DNA of 64,000 nt from Rhizobium sp. NXC14 (GTDB lineage: Bacteria; Pseudomonadota; Alphaproteobacteria; Rhizobiales; Rhizobiaceae). The notes under the pieces are model-generated. The model was not told the origin of the DNA, did not search any database, and saw nothing but the letters and a program-made list of their open reading frames with translations. The translations under genes and the position numbers were made by a program. The stretch is taken from NCBI RefSeq assembly GCF_002117485.1, contig NZ_CP021030.1, forward strand, positions 65,001 through 129,000. The letters run 5' to 3'. Each line of letters begins with the position of its first letter. Position 1 is the first letter of the stretch. Of the stretch, positions 61,374 to 64,000 are shown piece after piece.

Positions 61374-64000
61374 TTAGAGCGTGCGCGTGATATGTTCGAC
61401 GCGGAAGCACTCGATGACGTCGCCGACGCGCATGTCTTCGTAGTTTTCGAAGGCCATGCCGCACTCCTGGCCCATCGGCACTTCGGAGACTTCGTCCTTG
61501 AAGCGCTTGAGGGTCTTGAGCTTGCCTTCGTGAACGACGACGTCGTTGCGGATAAGGCGGACGCCCGCCCCGCGCTCGACCTTGCCTTCGACGACACGGC
61601 AGCCTGCGACCTTGCCGACCTTGGTGATGTTGAACACCTCCAGGATCTCGGCATTGCCGATGAAGGTCTCGCGCCGTTCCGGCGACAGCAGGCCCGACAT
61701 CGCTGCCTTCACGTCATCCACGAGGTCGTAGATGATGTTGTAGTAGCGGATCTCGATGCCCTGGCGTTCGGCGAACTGGCGCGCCTGCGCATTGGCGCGA
61801 ACGTTGAAGCCGATGATGGCCGCGTTCGAGGCTTCGGCGAGCGAAATATCCGACTCCGTGATGCCGCCTGCGCCCGAATGGACGATGCGGGCACGGACCT
61901 CGTCGGTTCCGAGCTTTTCCAGCGCGCCGGCAATCGCTTCGATCGAACCCTGCACGTCGCCCTTGATGACGAGCGGGAACTCCTTGATGCCGGTGCTCTG
62001 CATCTGCGTCATCATCTGTTCCAGCGAACCGCGCTGTCCCGACTGGCGGGCAGCCGCCTTGTCGCGGGCAAGACGCTGGCGGTATTCCGAGATTTCGCGG
62101 GCGCGGCTTTCGCTCTCGACCACGGCGAACTTGTCGCCCGCCTGCGGCGTGCCGGAAAGGCCAAGCACTTCGACCGGCATCGCCGGCGGTGCTTCCTTCA
62201 TATGCTCGCCCTTGTCGTTGACGAGGGCGCGCACACGGCCCCAGACGTCGCCTGCGACGATGATCTGGCCCGGCTTCAGCGTACCGTTCTGAACGAGAAC
62301 CGTGGCAACCGCGCCGCGGCCGCGGTCGAGCTGGGCTTCGATGACGGTGCCTTCCGCGGTGCGGTTCGGATTGGCCTTGAGGTCAAGGATTTCCGCCTGC
62401 AGCAGAACGGCTTCGAGCAGCTTGTCGAGGTTCTTGCCTGTTTTGGCCGACACTTCGACGTCAAGTGTTTCGCCGCCCATCGATTCCACGAAGACTTCGT
62501 GCTGCAGAAGCTGGTTGCGCACCTTCTGCGGATCGGCTTCGTGCTTGTCGATCTTGTTGATCGCCACGATGATCGGAACACCGGCTGCCTTGGCGTGATT
62601 GATCGATTCGATCGTCTGCGGCATGACGCTGTCGTCAGCTGCCACGACGAGGATCGCGATGTCGGTCGCCTGCGCGCCGCGGGCACGCATCGCCGTGAAG
62701 GCGGCGTGGCCGGGGGTGTCGATGAAGGTGATCTTCTGGCCGTTCTGCTCCACCTGATAGGCGCCGATATGCTGCGTGATGCCGCCGGCTTCGCCGGCAA
62801 CCACGTTGGCATGGCGGATGGCGTCGAGCAGCGAGGTCTTGCCGTGGTCGACGTGGCCCATGATGGTGACGACGGGCGGACGCGAAACGCGGTCGCCTTC
62901 AACGTCGGCGATGTCAAAGATGCCGAGTTCGACGTCGGATTCAGAGACACGCTTGACGGTATGGCCGAATTCGCCGGCGATGAGTTCGGCAAGGTCGGCG
63001 TCGATGACGTCGCCCGGCTTCATCATCTGGCCTTCCTTCATCAGGTACTTGATGACGTCGACGGCGCGTTCGGACATGCGCTGCGACAGTTCCTGAATGG
63101 TGATGGTCTCAGGCAGGACGACTTCGCGGGAAATCTTCTCTCGAGTTTCCTGCATCTGGCTGCGGCGGAACTTCTCCTGCCGGCGGCGCATCGCCGAAAG
63201 CGAACGGCTGCGGCCGGCGTCCTCGCCGTCCACATCGGCAGTGGTGATCGTCAGCTTGCCGCGGCGGCGCTCGTCATCCGTCTTCGGACGCGTGGTTACC
63301 GGCTTTGCGGGTTCCGGACGGACGATGCGGCCACGGGCCGGACCGCCGCGCGCGGCGCCCCGATCGTCGTCGCCATCATCATCGCGGCGGCCACGGGTGC
63401 CGATCGGTGTGGCGGCGCCGGGGGTCGGACGGGCGCCAGCGGGCGCTGCTCCATCAGGCCGGCGGGCAGCCGGAGCCGATGATGCCGGCCGCGGCGTGCT
63501 CGGACGGGCTTCGGTCACTGCCGGAGCCGGCGCGGCTGCAGCGGCTGCCGGTTCGGCGGCAGCAGCAGCGGCCGCTTCGGCCTGCCGGGCTGCCTCTTCG
63601 GCCGCCCTGCGTGCGGCATCCTCCGCTTCGGCTGCCTTGCGGACAGCCTCTTCGGCGGCGCGGCGTTTTTCTTCCTCGGCGCGGCGGATCGCATCCTGGG
63701 CGTCACGCGCCTGGGATTCGGCAAGCGCACGGCGGCGCGCATCCATTTCCTCAGGCGACAGATGGTTCAGCACGACAGGGCGCGGGCGATCGTTCGGACG
63801 CGGCTGCTGATAGGACTGCTGCGGACGCTGGTTGGCTTGGCCGCCACCGGGCTGATGAATCCGGGGTGCCGGCGTCGACTGCTGCGGACGCGCCTGAGCA
63901 GGTGCCGCCGCCGCTTCGGCTGCGCGAACCGGGGCTGCGGGGGCCGCAGGCGTGATCGGCTTTTCGTCTTCCGGGCGCATCGGGCGCCGCTTGCGGGTCT
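61374..64000 (-). CDS. infB: Translation initiation factor IF-2, 5' end cut by window edge
   Basis: At least 875 residues. The reading frame is open to the right edge, and the text before the first internal Met ([14 protein letters not shown]) continues the IF-2 N-terminal region, so the true start lies outside. An Ala/Arg/Glu-rich linker is followed by the G domain: [15 protein letters not shown] (G1), [17 protein letters not shown] (G3), [13 protein letters not shown] (G4), and the C-terminal fMet-tRNA binding domains. GTPase that brings the initiator tRNA to the 30S subunit. Confidence 0.97.
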   Translation of the reverse strand, partial: TRKRRPMRPEDEKPITPAAPAAPVRAAEAAAAPAQARPQQSTPAPRIHQPGGGQANQRPQQSYQQPRPNDRPRPVVLNHLSPEEMDARRRALAESQARDAQDAIRRAEEEKRRAAEEAVRKAAEAEDAARRAAEEAARQAEAAAAAAAEPAAAAAAPAPAVTEARPSTPRPASSAPAARRPDGAAPAGARPTPGAATPIGTRGRRDDDGDDDRGAARGGPARGRIVRPEPAKPVTTRPKTDDERRRGKLTITTADVDGEDAGRSRSLSAMRRRQEKFRRSQMQETREKISREVVLPETITIQELSQRMSERAVDVIKYLMKEGQMMKPGDVIDADLAELIAGEFGHTVKRVSESDVELGIFDIADVEGDRVSRPPVVTIMGHVDHGKTSLLDAIRHANVVAGEAGGITQHIGAYQVEQNGQKITFIDTPGHAAFTAMRARGAQATDIAILVVAADDSVMPQTIESINHAKAAGVPIIVAINKIDKHEADPQKVRNQLLQHEVFVESMGGETLDVEVSAKTGKNLDKLLEAVLLQAEILDLKANPNRTAEGTVIEAQLDRGRGAVATVLVQNGTLKPGQIIVAGDVWGRVRALVNDKGEHMKEAPPAMPVEVLGLSGTPQAGDKFAVVESESRAREISEYRQRLARDKAAARQSGQRGSLEQMMTQMQSTGIKEFPLVIKGDVQGSIEAIAGALEKLGTDEVRARIVHSGAGGITESDISLAEASNAAIIGFNVRANAQARQFAERQGIEIRYYNIIYDLVDDVKAAMSGLLSPERRETFIGNAEILEVFNITKVGKVAGCRVVEGKVERGAGVRLIRNDVVVHEGKLKTLKRFKDEVSEVPMGQECGMAFENYEDMRVGDVIECFRVEHITRTL

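Noticed and set aside
61341..63482. 713-aa open frame on the plus strand opposite infB
   Set aside because: Antisense shadow; IF-2 GTPase motifs are on the minus strand.
63540..63700. Repeated GCxGCx pattern near the right edge, considered as a tandem repeat
   Set aside because: It is the Ala/Glu/Arg-rich linker of IF-2, a known low-complexity region.

Overview
The window looks like chromosome of a fast-growing rhizobium of the Rhizobium leguminosarum / R. etli type. The signs are an rRNA operon ending 23S-5S-tRNA-fMet, the divergent irr / fabA-fabB-fabI block, the infB-rbfA-truB-rpsO-pnp translation block, a TIGR02300 acidic protein near cmk-rpsA, GC-rich genes with AT-rich promoter gaps, and rhizobial intergenic palindromes. 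No IS element, prophage, plasmid replication gene or CRISPR array was seen.

Layout. 1-3250: end of an rRNA operon (23S cut by the left edge, 5S, tRNA-fMet) with a 19-nt copy of the tRNA 5' end lying 121 bp ahead of the real tRNA. 3286-6768: a large SF1 helicase of unknown role. 7393-14393: a surface-polysaccharide locus with a LuxR-type regulator, a UDP-sugar decarboxylase-like SDR, GalE, a membrane GT2 synthase, a small exported protein and a GH26-type (mannanase family) exported protein. This matches what is expected of a glucomannan locus. 14541-37482: a 23-kb carbohydrate-use region. It holds two paralogous Tat-exported binding proteins, one complete CUT1 ABC transporter, three Gfo/Idh/MocA oxidoreductases, a sugar isomerase/epimerase, a DUF993 protein, a DUF2264 protein, a 2-hydroxyacid dehydrogenase, a LacI and a TetR regulator, a kinase-like protein with an FAD/GcvT oxidoreductase, and UxaC plus a fructuronate/mannitol dehydrogenase. 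37662-42397: slyX, gabD, gabT with a MerR-XRE-cupin regulator, and RNase D. 42623-50202: an unknown protein, rpsA, cmk, a TIGR02300 protein, tRNA-Ala with a GIY-YIG gene attached, and small membrane genes. 50205-58771: an EF-hand-like periplasmic protein, a UPF0126 membrane protein, irr, fabA-fabB-fabI, a 16S methyltransferase, pnp, rpsO. 58923-64000: an alpha/beta hydrolase, truB, rbfA and infB (cut by the right edge).

How the genes work together. The most interesting part is 14.5-37.5 kb. Three near-identical TAAC-N6-GTTA sites lie 60-63 bp upstream of three separate operons: Gfo/Idh-DUF993-isomerase, the ABC transporter operon, and uxaC-uxuB. A TetR gene sits between two of them. This suggests one regulon joining uptake of a glycoside or uronate-containing oligosaccharide, redox and isomerase processing in the cytoplasm, and entry into the hexuronate pathway. 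The DUF993 and DUF2264 proteins have no assigned reaction, so this may be an undescribed catabolic pathway.

Limits: everything here comes from reading the sequence and from memory of protein families. No database search was run. Start codons were chosen from ribosome-binding sites and family length, and several remain open.
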